64,000 bases of DNA from Constantimarinum furrinae (GTDB taxonomy: Bacteria; Bacteroidota; Bacteroidia; Flavobacteriales; Flavobacteriaceae), in NCBI RefSeq assembly GCF_014295415.1, contig NZ_CP052909.1, positions 1,116,001-1,180,000 of the forward strand, written 5' to 3'. Below, in pieces: positions 1 to 8,162 of the stretch. Within the stretch, counting starts at the first letter, position 1; each line of letters starts with the position of its first letter. The position numbers and the translations under genes are program-made. The notes under the pieces were generated by a model. The model was not told the origin of the DNA. It was given only the letters and a program-made list of their open reading frames with translations, and searched no databases.

Positions 1-536
1 TGGCTATTCCAAAACCTTTTAATCTAACCCAATGGGTAGAAGACAATCGTGAATTGTTAAAACCTCCTGTAGGGAATAAGGATCTTTATAAGGATTCTGA
101 AGACCACATTGTGATGGTCGTAGCAGGTCCAAATGCCCGTAAGGATTATCACTATAACGAAACCGAGGAACTGTTTTATCAGTTGGAAGGTAATATAACC
201 GTAGTGATCCAGGAAGACGGGGAGCGAAAGGAAATGAAACTGGGCCCCGGAGACATGTATCTTCACCCGGGTAAAGTACCTCATTCCCCCAATCGCGAAG
301 AAGGATCAATTGGTCTGGTCGTGGAGCTCAAACGTAAGGATCGTGCCGGAAAGGATGGCCTACTGTGGTATTGCGATAATTGTAACAACAAGCTGTACGA
401 AGTTTATTTTCCTTTGGTCGATATTGAGACCGATTTCCTAAAACATTTTAAACACTTCTACAATTCCATAGACCTTAGAACCTGTGATAAATGCGGAACC
501 GTTATGGAAACCGACGAGCGTTTTACGGCAGATTAG
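1..536 (+). CDS. nbaC: 3-hydroxyanthranilate 3,4-dioxygenase (start codon cut by one base)
   Basis: The reading frame runs to the first base of the window: the window opens with TG followed by codons A-I-P-K-P-F, so the ATG begins one base upstream and the protein is about 178 aa. This is a cupin iron dioxygenase of the kynurenine pathway that opens the ring of 3-hydroxyanthranilate to 2-amino-3-carboxymuconate semialdehyde, the precursor of quinolinate. With that start, the known family residues fall in register: metal ligands H51, E57 and H95, substrate arginines R47 and R99, and the C-terminal rubredoxin-like iron site C125/C128 and C162/C165. It is therefore the bacterial two-iron type and looks intact. 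An internal TTG at position 54 would remove conserved N-terminal sequence and is not the start. The aldehyde dehydrogenase gene that follows has its own leader of 120 bp. Confidence 0.95.
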   Translation, partial: AIPKPFNLTQWVEDNRELLKPPVGNKDLYKDSEDHIVMVVAGPNARKDYHYNETEELFYQLEGNITVVIQEDGERKEMKLGPGDMYLHPGKVPHSPNREEGSIGLVVELKRKDRAGKDGLLWYCDNCNNKLYEVYFPLVDIETDFLKHFKHFYNSIDLRTCDKCGTVMETDERFTAD

Positions 537-588
537 GATTGCTTCGGAAAGTCCTTCGGTTTCATTTCAAATTGTACTCCCTATTGCG

Positions 589-596
589 TACCTTCG
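589..596 (+). promoter_or_regulatory. Putative -7 promoter element
   Basis: TACCTTCG differs at one position from the Bacteroidota -7 consensus TAnnTTTG and lies 61 bases before the aldehyde dehydrogenase start. There is a TTG at 573-575, but the spacing is shorter than the usual 17-21 bases, so the -33 element is uncertain. Confidence 0.4.
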
Positions 597-656
597 CAGC
601 CGGTTGGGTTTTGCGCCTAATCCTTATCTTAAACTGAAGAAGCACTTAAAAAAAAT

Positions 657-2216
657 ATGAACATGTCAACAGTAGCAACTTCCTTCGGAATCGAAGAAGC
701 CCTACAACAATTGGGAATTTCAGAAATAAATAAAGGAACCTCCACCGGAAGCGATTGGTTTTCGGAAGGTGATGCCATAGCGTCCTACTCACCGGTAGAC
801 GGTAAACTCATAGGAAAAGTAACAACCACATCACGTGAAGATTACGAAAAGGTAATGGAAAAGGCAACCACCGCCTTTAAAGATTGGCGCGTAATGCCTG
901 CACCACTCCGTGGGGAAGTAGTGCGACAATTTGGAGATGAACTAAGACGTTTAAAAGAACCATTGGGGAAGCTGGTTTCCTACGAAATGGGGAAAAGTTA
1001 TCAGGAAGGTCTGGGAGAAGTTCAGGAAATGATCGATATCTGTGACTTTGCCGTGGGTCTCTCGCGTCAGTTACACGGATTGACCATGCACAGTGAGCGC
1101 CCCGGACACCGTATGTACGAACAATATCATCCACTGGGAGTTGTTGGAATTATTTCGGCCTTTAATTTTCCGGTAGCGGTTTGGGCCTGGAATACTGCAT
1201 TAGCCTGGATCTGCGGTGATGTATGTGTATGGAAGCCTTCAGAAAAAGCACCTTTATGCGGAGTCGCCTGCCAAAAGATCGCTGCAAAAGTGTTTGCAGA
1301 TAACGACCTTCCCGAAGGAATCTCTTGTCTTATCAATGGTGATTATAAAGTAGGAGAGTTTATGACTACCGATAAAAGAGTGCCTCTTATCTCTGCGACC
1401 GGATCAACCCGAATGGGAAAGATCGTGGGCCGTACCGTAGGAGAGCGCCTAGGAAAATCTTTACTAGAATTAGGTGGAAATAATGCCATTATTGTTACCC
1501 CCGATGCCGACATAAAAATGACAGTTATTGGAGCCGTTTTTGGAGCTGTGGGCACCTGCGGACAACGATGTACATCCACCAGACGTCTTATCATTCATGA
1601 AAGCATATACGATAAAGTAAAGGACGCAGTTGTTGCGGCTTACGGCCAACTTCGAATTGGAAATCCGCTGGATGAAAACAACCATGTAGGACCGTTGATC
1701 GATAAAGATGCGGTAAAAATGTATGAGCATGCTTTGGAAAAAGTAGTTCAAGAAGGCGGGAATATTATCGTTGAAGGCGGCGTTCTAAGTGGTGAAGGCT
1801 ATGAAAGTGGATGCTACGTAAAACCAGCCATCGCTGAAGCCAAGAATGATTTTGAGATCGTGCAACACGAGACTTTTGCACCGGTACTATATTTGCTGAA
1901 ATACAGCGGTGATGTAGAAAATGCCCTTGACATACAGAATGGGGTAGCACAAGGATTATCTTCAGCGATCATGACCAATAATCTTCGAGAAGCCGAAAGG
2001 TTTCTTTCACATGCAGGTAGCGACTGTGGAATTGCCAACGTGAACATTGGTACCAGCGGTGCAGAAATTGGCGGGGCTTTTGGCGGCGAAAAGGAAACAG
2101 GTGGCGGACGTGAAAGCGGAAGTGACGCCTGGAAGATTTATATGAGAAGACAGACCAATACTATCAATTACACTACCGAATTGCCTTTGGCACAAGGAAT
2201 AAAATTCGATCTGTAA
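657..2216 (+). CDS. ALDH7-family aldehyde dehydrogenase (aminoadipate-semialdehyde / P6C dehydrogenase type)
   Basis: A 519-aa NAD(P)-dependent aldehyde dehydrogenase. The sequence around residues 110-200 (EMGKSYQEGLGEVQEM, then ISAFNFPVAVWAWN) is characteristic of the antiquitin/ALDH7 group, which oxidises alpha-aminoadipate semialdehyde (in equilibrium with piperideine-6-carboxylate) in lysine catabolism. The general base is E271 in LELGGNN and the nucleophile is C305 in GQRCTST. The start may be the ATG at 657 or the second ATG at 663. Its position after 3-hydroxyanthranilate dioxygenase could suggest a role on a muconate semialdehyde, but the family signature favours the lysine-type substrate. 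This is inferred from family, not from context. A hairpin terminator follows directly. Confidence 0.9.
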   Translation: MNMSTVATSFGIEEALQQLGISEINKGTSTGSDWFSEGDAIASYSPVDGKLIGKVTTTSREDYEKVMEKATTAFKDWRVMPAPLRGEVVRQFGDELRRLKEPLGKLVSYEMGKSYQEGLGEVQEMIDICDFAVGLSRQLHGLTMHSERPGHRMYEQYHPLGVVGIISAFNFPVAVWAWNTALAWICGDVCVWKPSEKAPLCGVACQKIAAKVFADNDLPEGISCLINGDYKVGEFMTTDKRVPLISATGSTRMGKIVGRTVGERLGKSLLELGGNNAIIVTPDADIKMTVIGAVFGAVGTCGQRCTSTRRLIIHESIYDKVKDAVVAAYGQLRIGNPLDENNHVGPLIDKDAVKMYEHALEKVVQEGGNIIVEGGVLSGEGYESGCYVKPAIAEAKNDFEIVQHETFAPVLYLLKYSGDVENALDIQNGVAQGLSSAIMTNNLREAERFLSHAGSDCGIANVNIGTSGAEIGGAFGGEKETGGGRESGSDAWKIYMRRQTNTINYTTELPLAQGIKFDL

Positions 2217-2238
2217 TTAAGAATATAATCAGTTTTTA

Positions 2239-2266
2239 AACCGCTTCCAGGGAGGCGGTTTTTTTA
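2239..2266 (+). terminator. Rho-independent terminator
   Basis: Stem AACCGC (2239-2244) pairs with GCGGTT (2255-2260), with extra pairing in the loop flank, followed by a run of T. It ends the aldehyde dehydrogenase transcript. Confidence 0.8.
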
Positions 2267-2306
2267 TACTTTTTATTTCGTTTTGGCGTTTGATAAGGAA
2301 AAAATT

Positions 2307-2675
2307 ATGAAAAGGATACTCTTACTTTTTGTTGTAACAACATTAATCTCTTGCAATTCCAAAGATGATGACGGAGGAATTGCCTGTACCGAAATACTCG
2401 TATATGGATTAACTATTACTGTTCAAAATTCACAAACGAATCAAGTCATTACCGAAGGAATTACCGTTACCGCTATAGACGGAACCTATTCTGAAGAATT
2501 AATGTTGATCCCCGGTCAGGAGTCCTTTAGCGGTGCCGCCGAGCGTGAAGGAACATACATCATTACAATTACGGGTGACAACTACGAAAATTTCACTTCA
2601 GAGGCGATAGTAGTGAATGCAGACGAATGTCATGTGATCCCTGAAGTGCGGAATTTTGAGATACATCCTATCTAA
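2307..2675 (+). CDS. Small surface-type lipoprotein, unknown function
   Basis: A 122-aa protein starting at the ATG at 2307. An in-frame TTG at 2283 would add eight residues ahead of the signal peptide and is less likely. The N-terminus MKRILLLFVVTTLISC is a lipoprotein signal with lipobox LISC, followed by NSKDDD. A K-(D/E)2 pattern just after the cysteine matches the lipoprotein export signal described in Capnocytophaga/flavobacteria, so surface exposure is likely. The mature part (ITVTAIDGTYSEEL...GTYIITITGDNYENF) looks like a carboxypeptidase-regulatory-like beta-sandwich. The stop codon overlaps that of the convergent phosphoesterase gene: the four bases 2672-2675 contain both stops. Confidence 0.75.
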   Translation: MKRILLLFVVTTLISCNSKDDDGGIACTEILVYGLTITVQNSQTNQVITEGITVTAIDGTYSEELMLIPGQESFSGAAEREGTYIITITGDNYENFTSEAIVVNADECHVIPEVRNFEIHPI

Positions 2676-3397
2676 TTTCGTCCTGTTTCTTCAGGATAAA
2701 GCGTGTAAACAGGATCGCTTTGCCAGATCATTTTAGTATCTATGTCCATAACCGACAAAGGCCCCTTAAAGGCAGCGCCTGTATCCACATTCCATACATT
2801 GTAGAAATTTACCGGAGTGTTAAAACCAATTCGGGTAGTAGGGGTATGGCCAATGTAGATCTCATGAAAAAGTTTTAATCGCTTCGGAAACCGATCGTCA
2901 TCTTCATCCATGTTGTGATCCATGGTACAAACCATTTCCCATAGGGTTCGGTCCCAATAGACCATGGTTTCAAAATATTCAAATTGCGGACCTTTAAGAT
3001 TTGTAAATCCGGCGTGCAGGAAAAGTCGGTTCTTCTCGTCGATATAATAGTTGATAAGGTTTTTATAAAAGACAATATGCTTTTCTATTTCCGCTTCGGA
3101 AAGCTTTGCGTAACTTTTTTTGCTGGATTCCCCGCCATGAGCCAGCCAAACCGGATTATTCTCCTTTTTATTCAGAAAATTATATACCAGTTCATCGTGA
3201 TTTCCCCGTATAAAGATGCATTCTTGTTTTTCAGAAAATTTCAATAGAAAATCAACGGTTTCGGCATTATCACTCCAACCGTCCACATAATCACCAACAA
3301 AAATAAAGCGATCATTTTCAGAATAATTCATTCTTTCTAATACCTGCTCTAAAGCCCGCAAACCACCGTGTATATCGCCAACTACAAATGTGCTCAT
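2672..3397 (-). CDS. Calcineurin-like metallophosphoesterase (Ser/Thr phosphatase type)
   Basis: A 241-aa cytoplasmic dinuclear-metal phosphoesterase. The three classic motifs are in order: GDIHG at residues 7-11, GDYVDG at 35-40, and GNHD at 65-68; a GHTP motif is present in the C-terminal half (YIGHTPTTR). The family includes PrpA/PrpB-like protein phosphatases and Ap4A hydrolases; the substrate cannot be told from sequence. The start codon overlaps the stop of the zinc-ribbon gene by four bases (ATGA, 3394-3397), so it is translationally coupled to the zinc-ribbon/SPFH pair. Confidence 0.9.
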   Translation of the reverse strand: MSTFVVGDIHGGLRALEQVLERMNYSENDRFIFVGDYVDGWSDNAETVDFLLKFSEKQECIFIRGNHDELVYNFLNKKENNPVWLAHGGESSKKSYAKLSEAEIEKHIVFYKNLINYYIDEKNRLFLHAGFTNLKGPQFEYFETMVYWDRTLWEMVCTMDHNMDEDDDRFPKRLKLFHEIYIGHTPTTRIGFNTPVNFYNVWNVDTGAAFKGPLSVMDIDTKMIWQSDPVYTLYPEETGRN

Positions 3398-4497
3398 TGT
3401 TGCATTAATATAACGATTACAGTAAGCACCGCCAAAATTGCGAGCACAAAGAAAAATATCTTCCAGAAGGAATAAGGACGTTGTCCGGAAATTATTCCGG
3501 ACTGTCCGTTAACAAAGAAATTATAGCGTTTTCCTTTATAGACGTAGGCACTCACATAAACCGGTAAAAGGATATGCTTAAAGGTCTCATTGCTTAACTT
3601 CATATTGATGCTCGAAACCCGTTGTGTATCGCCTCCAATATCGCGACATGCCCATCGTTCGGCGATCCTGCGTGCTTCTTTGTTCGATTCCAGATGCCCA
3701 TCCTTTAAAGGGATCGTATATTTTTCGGTAACAAATCCGGCGAGATAACTGCTGTTAAATGGCTTTAAGAGCTGAAGGTTCCAATGGGCGATCTTTAACG
3801 GGATCTGTCCCGATTTTTGCTTTGAAGCTTTTATGAGTGTATCATCCACAAAACCGGATATATGGCCACTCGCAGGCGTCCAGCGGGTTCTTCGTTCCTG
3901 ACGGGTACGTGTCACGGTTTTGCCGTTAACCGTAGTAGTATAGGGAACACTTACATAGTAATAATCCCCCCGTTGTCCGGTATACGAGGCGTCAAGTTGA
4001 GCATCGAAGGTCCAATATGGTGAATAGAGTCCCTTGGTATGTTTAGGATCTAATGCGGCTTTTTTGAGATTATTAGGAGCAAACCATAACCCATCGACCC
4101 ATTTTTTAAAGATCTGATGTGCTTTTTCCTGATTTATCTGAAAAGGTAAAACAGCCCCTGGAAGAATCCACTCCTCACGGTATTGGTCTTCAATAATGAG
4201 GGGCATACTGCAGTACACACAATGCAGCGATTTGTAATTTTCCTCAACATGCTGCGTCGCTCCACAGTTCTTACATTGCAGCATGGTGATCATTTCGCTG
4301 TGCGACTGACTCCCAAGTTGATCGAGATAAGGTTTTAATTCCAGTTCCCTGAAACCTTCCTCGGGAGCTTCAATTTGCTGCTGATATCCGCAATATTCGC
4401 AGACCAATTCGGTAGTGCCCGGAGCATATAGTAATTCTGCCCCACAATTGACGCAGGATCGTTTAAGTTCCGATTTTTTTGGTGCGATATCTTCCAT
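3394..4497 (-). CDS. Double zinc-ribbon, tail-anchored membrane protein (YdjG-like)
   Basis: A 367-aa protein with two N-terminal four-cysteine zinc ribbons (C15/C18/C33/C36 and C75/C78/C93/C96), a central beta-rich region rich in Tyr/Thr/Arg (about residues 165-215), and a single hydrophobic segment at the very C-terminus (about 345-365). No helicase motifs are present although such proteins are often mislabelled as PriA-like. The architecture and its position just downstream of an SPFH-domain gene resemble Bacillus subtilis YdjG, which acts with YdjH/YdjI at the membrane alongside PspA. The homology call is by architecture; a functional role in membrane stress is inferred. It is followed by the phosphoesterase with an ATGA overlap. 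Confidence 0.75.
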   Translation of the reverse strand: MEDIAPKKSELKRSCVNCGAELLYAPGTTELVCEYCGYQQQIEAPEEGFRELELKPYLDQLGSQSHSEMITMLQCKNCGATQHVEENYKSLHCVYCSMPLIIEDQYREEWILPGAVLPFQINQEKAHQIFKKWVDGLWFAPNNLKKAALDPKHTKGLYSPYWTFDAQLDASYTGQRGDYYYVSVPYTTTVNGKTVTRTRQERRTRWTPASGHISGFVDDTLIKASKQKSGQIPLKIAHWNLQLLKPFNSSYLAGFVTEKYTIPLKDGHLESNKEARRIAERWACRDIGGDTQRVSSINMKLSNETFKHILLPVYVSAYVYKGKRYNFFVNGQSGIISGQRPYSFWKIFFFVLAILAVLTVIVILMQQ

Positions 4498-4562
4498 GAA
4501 TAATCTAAAGCACTACTGCGGCCAAAAAATAAGCCCGTAGGATACCTTTAAAGCAGAAAAAA

Positions 4563-5693
4563 TTATTGAGGCAGAGGTGGTGGAGTGCTTCCTCCCAAAA
4601 ATGTTTTCAGTTCTTCCACTTCATGAATTGGTTTCCATTCGCTCATACCCTGCTTCCAGACCAAGGTATCTTTGTTCACCGTTCTTCCGGCAAATAATCC
4701 TTTCAGCTGTTCAAAAGATACAGGACCTGCCTGTTGTCCGTTGGCCGCATAATAATACTGAACAGCAACCGGCATTGGCGGAGGCATGGTGCCTCCCTGC
4801 TGCATAGGTGCTTGCTGACCCCCCATTTGTGGAGCCATCATCCCGCCCATTTGTTGTGCGAGTACAAATCCCATTCCCATGCCCATCCCGGCACCTGCCG
4901 TTCCGCCTTCGTTGGTGGCAGCAGCTTCAATGGCCTTGGCTGTTTTGAATTTGGTAAGTTTATCCAGATCAAGTTTGTCGATACGGCTATATTCGAAGAT
5001 CTCTTTCTTAAGATCTTCGGGCATAGAGACATTTTCGATATAGAATTTTTCGAGTGAAATACCAACACTGGCAAATTCGGGCTGCATGACTTCCTTGCAG
5101 GTTTCAGACAATTCGGTGGTATTGGCAGCATAAAGTTCGATAGGCAAATTGGCCTCTCCCACAGTATCTGTAAACCGGGTGGCGATCAAGCTTTTGAGGT
5201 GTTCGTTGATCTCGAAATTTGTAAAATTATTATCCGTTCCAACGATGTCTACAATAAATTTACCGGGATCACTAATCTTAAATGCATAGGTTCCGAAAGC
5301 ACGAATTTCGACCAACCCGAAACGTTCGTCATTAAGCGTAATGGGATTTTTGGTACCCCATTTTTCGTCGGTAAATAGATGCGTATTTACAAAATATACT
5401 TCGGCCTTAAACGGACTGTCAAAGCCGTATTTCCATCCTTTTAGGGTAGTAAGTATGGGAAGATTCTTAGTGTTTAATGTATATGTTCCGGGTGTAAATA
5501 CATCGGCCAGTTGTCCTTCGTTGATAAAAACCGCGGTTTGGCCTTCGCGAACGATAAGTTTTGCATTGTTTTTTATTTCGTTCTGATAGCGTTCAAAACG
5601 ATGGCAGATCGTATCGTCTGTATAGTCCAGCCACTCGATGATGTCTATAAATTCATGACTGAGTTTTTCTTTGATCTTATCGAATATTCCCAT
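4563..5693 (-). CDS. SPFH-domain protein with C-terminal GYF_2 domain (YdjI-like)
   Basis: A 376-aa protein. Residues about 20-240 form the SPFH/'virion core protein' type domain (for example VREGQTAVFINEGQ and GTYTLNTKNLP), with no N-terminal membrane segment. A Gly/Met/Gln-rich linker follows (about 258-305, GAGMGMGMGF and MPPPMP). The last 65 residues (YYYAANGQQAGPVSFEQLKGL...WKQGMSEWKPI) are a GYF_2 domain, a small fold that binds proline-rich peptides. The gene is 65 bp upstream of the zinc-ribbon gene on the same strand, which matches the ydjG/ydjI pairing in Bacillus. An oligomeric membrane-scaffold role is inferred. No PspA homologue lies nearby. Confidence 0.85.
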   Translation of the reverse strand: MGIFDKIKEKLSHEFIDIIEWLDYTDDTICHRFERYQNEIKNNAKLIVREGQTAVFINEGQLADVFTPGTYTLNTKNLPILTTLKGWKYGFDSPFKAEVYFVNTHLFTDEKWGTKNPITLNDERFGLVEIRAFGTYAFKISDPGKFIVDIVGTDNNFTNFEINEHLKSLIATRFTDTVGEANLPIELYAANTTELSETCKEVMQPEFASVGISLEKFYIENVSMPEDLKKEIFEYSRIDKLDLDKLTKFKTAKAIEAAATNEGGTAGAGMGMGMGFVLAQQMGGMMAPQMGGQQAPMQQGGTMPPPMPVAVQYYYAANGQQAGPVSFEQLKGLFAGRTVNKDTLVWKQGMSEWKPIHEVEELKTFLGGSTPPPLPQ

Positions 5694-5752
5694 GAGATTT
5701 CAGGTTTTAAAAAGTTGAACTTTAAAGATATAAAAATACAAGGAAAGCTACT

Positions 5753-6889
5753 TTAATTATACTTTACCTTTCTAAGGATCCTTACCGACTCCTTAAATGA
5801 TTGGTATACATTTTCCCCCATTTGTTTCAAATATGGTTTCGATTCCAGTAATTTTTTTTTGGCTTCGGAAAAATCATTGAGGTAACAAATAAGATAAGTA
5901 GCCGGTAGATGCTGCAAATCTTTTTTTTCTGAAGCCGACAAAGAAGTTTTATTCTTTAGTTTTTCAACTAAGGCATTATTGGAATTATAAATATGATGTA
6001 ATGTTTTTTTATTGAAACGGGGTGGTTCAAAAATAAGCTGAGAATCAATATTGTAATACCCATTCTCCTTAAAAGTGATCGTCACTTCCTCCAGAGGGTA
6101 ATATTTAAACTGATCATTAAGCCCCAGATGTACATATTCAATAATGGTAAAGACATCGTTGGTGTAGCTTATACTCACTTCGTCCAAAGCCGAATAAAAG
6201 AGCCGTACCTGCTCATTAATTAATTCAATATCCACTCTAGAATAATAGGTTTTGTCCTTAACCCTTTTCGTGATCCCCGCCCAACATACTACAAACAGTT
6301 CTTTGAAGACCTTATAATGTGAGTCCAGATCGTTGTGACGGTGGTTTATAAAATCGATCACCCCGTCCAGAGTCAATTCAATGTTGTTTTTTGCCTTGTT
6401 TTCTATGGCCTGAACAATTTCAGAATTTACATCTTCGATGACAATATCGAAATCCTTAGGCATCGAAATACTACCATCTCTTAAAAAGATAGAACCGCCC
6501 CAATACTTCCAGATGTTCTTTCGCAGTGATGTGATCTTCCCATTGGGTCGAATCGTGACCAATCCTACCACCTTTCCTTCTTCCAGGTGCGGAAACGCCA
6601 CATTTTCGTACATAATGAGGGGCGCATGTGTTAGATAGGCATTTACCAGGTTCTGAAGTTTACTATCGTCAAAAAAATCGACCCCACGAATCTCGTTGGT
6701 TTCATCCTCTACCCCAATCACCATATACGAATTATTCTTAGGGTTGCTATTACTAAGCGCACAGATATGTTTCAGAAATTTGGCCTTTCCTTCCTTATTT
6801 CCCAGATCGATCTGCCGTTTCTTATCATAGAAACTACTCTCATCATTATGAGCCAGCAGGTTTTTAATAAGTAGGCGTTTGTTGATCAT
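5753..6889 (-). CDS. AlbA_2 (Schlafen AAA_4-like) domain protein
   Basis: A 378-aa protein using the ATG at 6889; a TTG four codons upstream (6901) is possible but weaker. The N-terminal region, roughly residues 10-140 (GNKEGKAKFLKHICALSN, YMVIGVED), resembles the AlbA_2 putative DNA-binding domain, although the usual ExxxxEFK opening is degenerate. The rest is unassigned and rich in charged residues. Proteins of this group are usually transcriptional regulators or defence-associated; nothing here decides between them. The gene lies 59 bp upstream of the SPFH gene on the same strand and could be cotranscribed with it. Confidence 0.65.
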   Translation of the reverse strand: MINKRLLIKNLLAHNDESSFYDKKRQIDLGNKEGKAKFLKHICALSNSNPKNNSYMVIGVEDETNEIRGVDFFDDSKLQNLVNAYLTHAPLIMYENVAFPHLEEGKVVGLVTIRPNGKITSLRKNIWKYWGGSIFLRDGSISMPKDFDIVIEDVNSEIVQAIENKAKNNIELTLDGVIDFINHRHNDLDSHYKVFKELFVVCWAGITKRVKDKTYYSRVDIELINEQVRLFYSALDEVSISYTNDVFTIIEYVHLGLNDQFKYYPLEEVTITFKENGYYNIDSQLIFEPPRFNKKTLHHIYNSNNALVEKLKNKTSLSASEKKDLQHLPATYLICYLNDFSEAKKKLLESKPYLKQMGENVYQSFKESVRILRKVKYN

Positions 6890-6909
6890 GGGTTTGAACA
6901 AGTGGTTTC

Positions 6910-6935
6910 AAGTTGCAGGTTGCAGGTTGCAAGTT
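6910..6935 (+). repeat. Inverted repeat arm, left of the four-helix-bundle gene
   Basis: A 26-bp arm built of GTT-centred units (AAGTTGCAGGTTGC...). It matches the reverse complement of 7336-7361 at 21 of 26 positions. It overlaps the stop codon of the four-helix-bundle gene by two bases. Confidence 0.7.
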
Positions 6936-7323
6936 AATCGAATTTTGATCCTTTGCGATCCGAATTTTTCAGATAGACCATAAAGGATTTAATTTTTTTG
7001 CTGTTTAAAATCACTTTGTCGTAAATTCTAACAAAGGTTGCTTCATCCACATGATTTCTGTCCATGCATCTGTAAAGCTGTGATCGTACTTCACCACAGG
7101 AAGCCTTGGCGATGCTCAAAAAGTGGATGAATTCTTTGTTTCCATCTCTTTCAAACCCTTCAGCTATATTATCCATCACCGAACCCGAAGAACCATTTAG
7201 CTGTTCTTTTAATTTAAAATCCTTTTTCAATGGAGTGGTGTTAACAACAGTCCAAACATCTTTGCAAACCTCCCGGGATATTTGCCAAATCTCTAAATCT
7301 TCAAAACAAGAAATCTTTGCCAT
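6934..7323 (-). CDS. Four-helix-bundle protein (23S rRNA intervening-sequence / S23 family)
   Basis: A 129-aa, mostly helical, basic protein. MAKISCFEDLEIWQ, the segment QLNGSSGSVMDNIAEGFER and FLSIAKASCGEVRSQLYR are hallmark stretches of the S23/IVS four-helix-bundle family, named for proteins encoded in 23S rRNA intervening sequences; here the gene is free-standing. Its biochemical role is not established. It sits precisely between two imperfect 26-bp inverted repeats (6910-6935 and 7336-7361): the stop overlaps one and the start is 13 bp from the other. This suggests a small insertable unit. RNA binding is a possibility only. Confidence 0.9.
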   Translation of the reverse strand: MAKISCFEDLEIWQISREVCKDVWTVVNTTPLKKDFKLKEQLNGSSGSVMDNIAEGFERDGNKEFIHFLSIAKASCGEVRSQLYRCMDRNHVDEATFVRIYDKVILNSKKIKSFMVYLKNSDRKGSKFD

Positions 7324-7335
7324 ATACTATTTTTA

Positions 7336-7361
7336 AACCTTCAACTTGTAACCTTCAACTT
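7336..7361 (-). repeat. Inverted repeat arm, right of the four-helix-bundle gene
   Basis: The reverse complement begins AAGTTGAAGGTTACAAG and matches the left arm at 6910-6935 (21 of 26). It ends one base before the stop codon of the SDR gene (7362-7364), so the whole 452-bp unit is wedged against that gene's 3' end. Confidence 0.7.
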
Positions 7362-8117
7362 TTATCTTTTATGTACCACCACACTACTTGCCTGGTCCAG
7401 ACACATTACGGTGAGATCTGCGATATTTACATGGGGCGGACGCGTTACGGCAAACCAAATAATTTCTGCTATATCTTCGGGGCGTAAAGGGGTAAACCCT
7501 TGATATACTTTTTTAGCACGTTGGCTATCTCCTTTAAATCGCACTTCACTGAATTCAGTTTCTACCAAGCCGGGGTTTATAGCCCCCACCTTAATTCCTT
7601 TTCCGTTTAAATCCAGCCGCATTCCTTGATTAATGGCATCTACGGCATGCTTGCTGGCACAGTATACATTTCCATTGGGATAAACTTCCTTTCCGGCCGT
7701 TGAACCGATGTTGATGATATGACCGCTGCTTCGCGCTAGCATTCCCGGGATCACCGCCTTGCTTACATACAAGAGGCCTTTTACATTGATGTCCAGCATG
7801 GCATCCCAGTCTTCGGTACTTCCGGATTGGATAGGGTCCAGACCATGAGCGTTACCCGCATTATTGATTAGGATGTCTATTTCTGAAAATGTTTTTGGGA
7901 GATCTTCTATGTTCTGAAAGACAGAAGCCTTATCCCGAACGTCAAAATTTAGTGTGGTCACTTGGGTCTTATCTGAAAGCTCCTGAGAAAGTGAATCGAG
8001 TCGGGATTGTCGCCTTCCGCAGAGAATAATTTGAATACCGTTATTGGCAAAAACCCTTGCCGTCGCCCTTCCAATTCCTGAAGTGGCTCCGGTAATTAGC
8101 GCTGTTCTTTTTGTCAT
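7362..8117 (-). CDS. SDR-family NAD(P)-dependent oxidoreductase (YdfG-like)
   Basis: A 251-aa classical short-chain dehydrogenase. The cofactor motif TGATSGIG is at residues 9-16, the NNAG motif at 85-88, and the catalytic triad is S139, Y152 and K156 (YCASK). CGRRQSRL after the second strand (R35/R36) suggests NADPH preference. The closest well-known type is YdfG (serine/3-hydroxy acid dehydrogenase), but the substrate is not defined by sequence. It is divergent from the DUF4382 lipoprotein gene, and the phased GTTAA repeats lie between the two. Confidence 0.9.
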   Translation of the reverse strand: MTKRTALITGATSGIGRATARVFANNGIQIILCGRRQSRLDSLSQELSDKTQVTTLNFDVRDKASVFQNIEDLPKTFSEIDILINNAGNAHGLDPIQSGSTEDWDAMLDINVKGLLYVSKAVIPGMLARSSGHIINIGSTAGKEVYPNGNVYCASKHAVDAINQGMRLDLNGKGIKVGAINPGLVETEFSEVRFKGDSQRAKKVYQGFTPLRPEDIAEIIWFAVTRPPHVNIADLTVMCLDQASSVVVHKR

Positions 8118-8162
8118 CGTTAAACTTTTTCTAAAAATAGAATTTCTTTAACATTATCTAAA

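Noticed and set aside
3394-4497. PriA-type helicase for the zinc-ribbon protein
   Set aside because: No Walker or helicase motifs; only zinc ribbons and a tail anchor are present.
6910-7361. Calling the inverted-repeat unit an insertion sequence
   Set aside because: There is no transposase and no visible target-site duplication; the enclosed gene is a four-helix-bundle protein.
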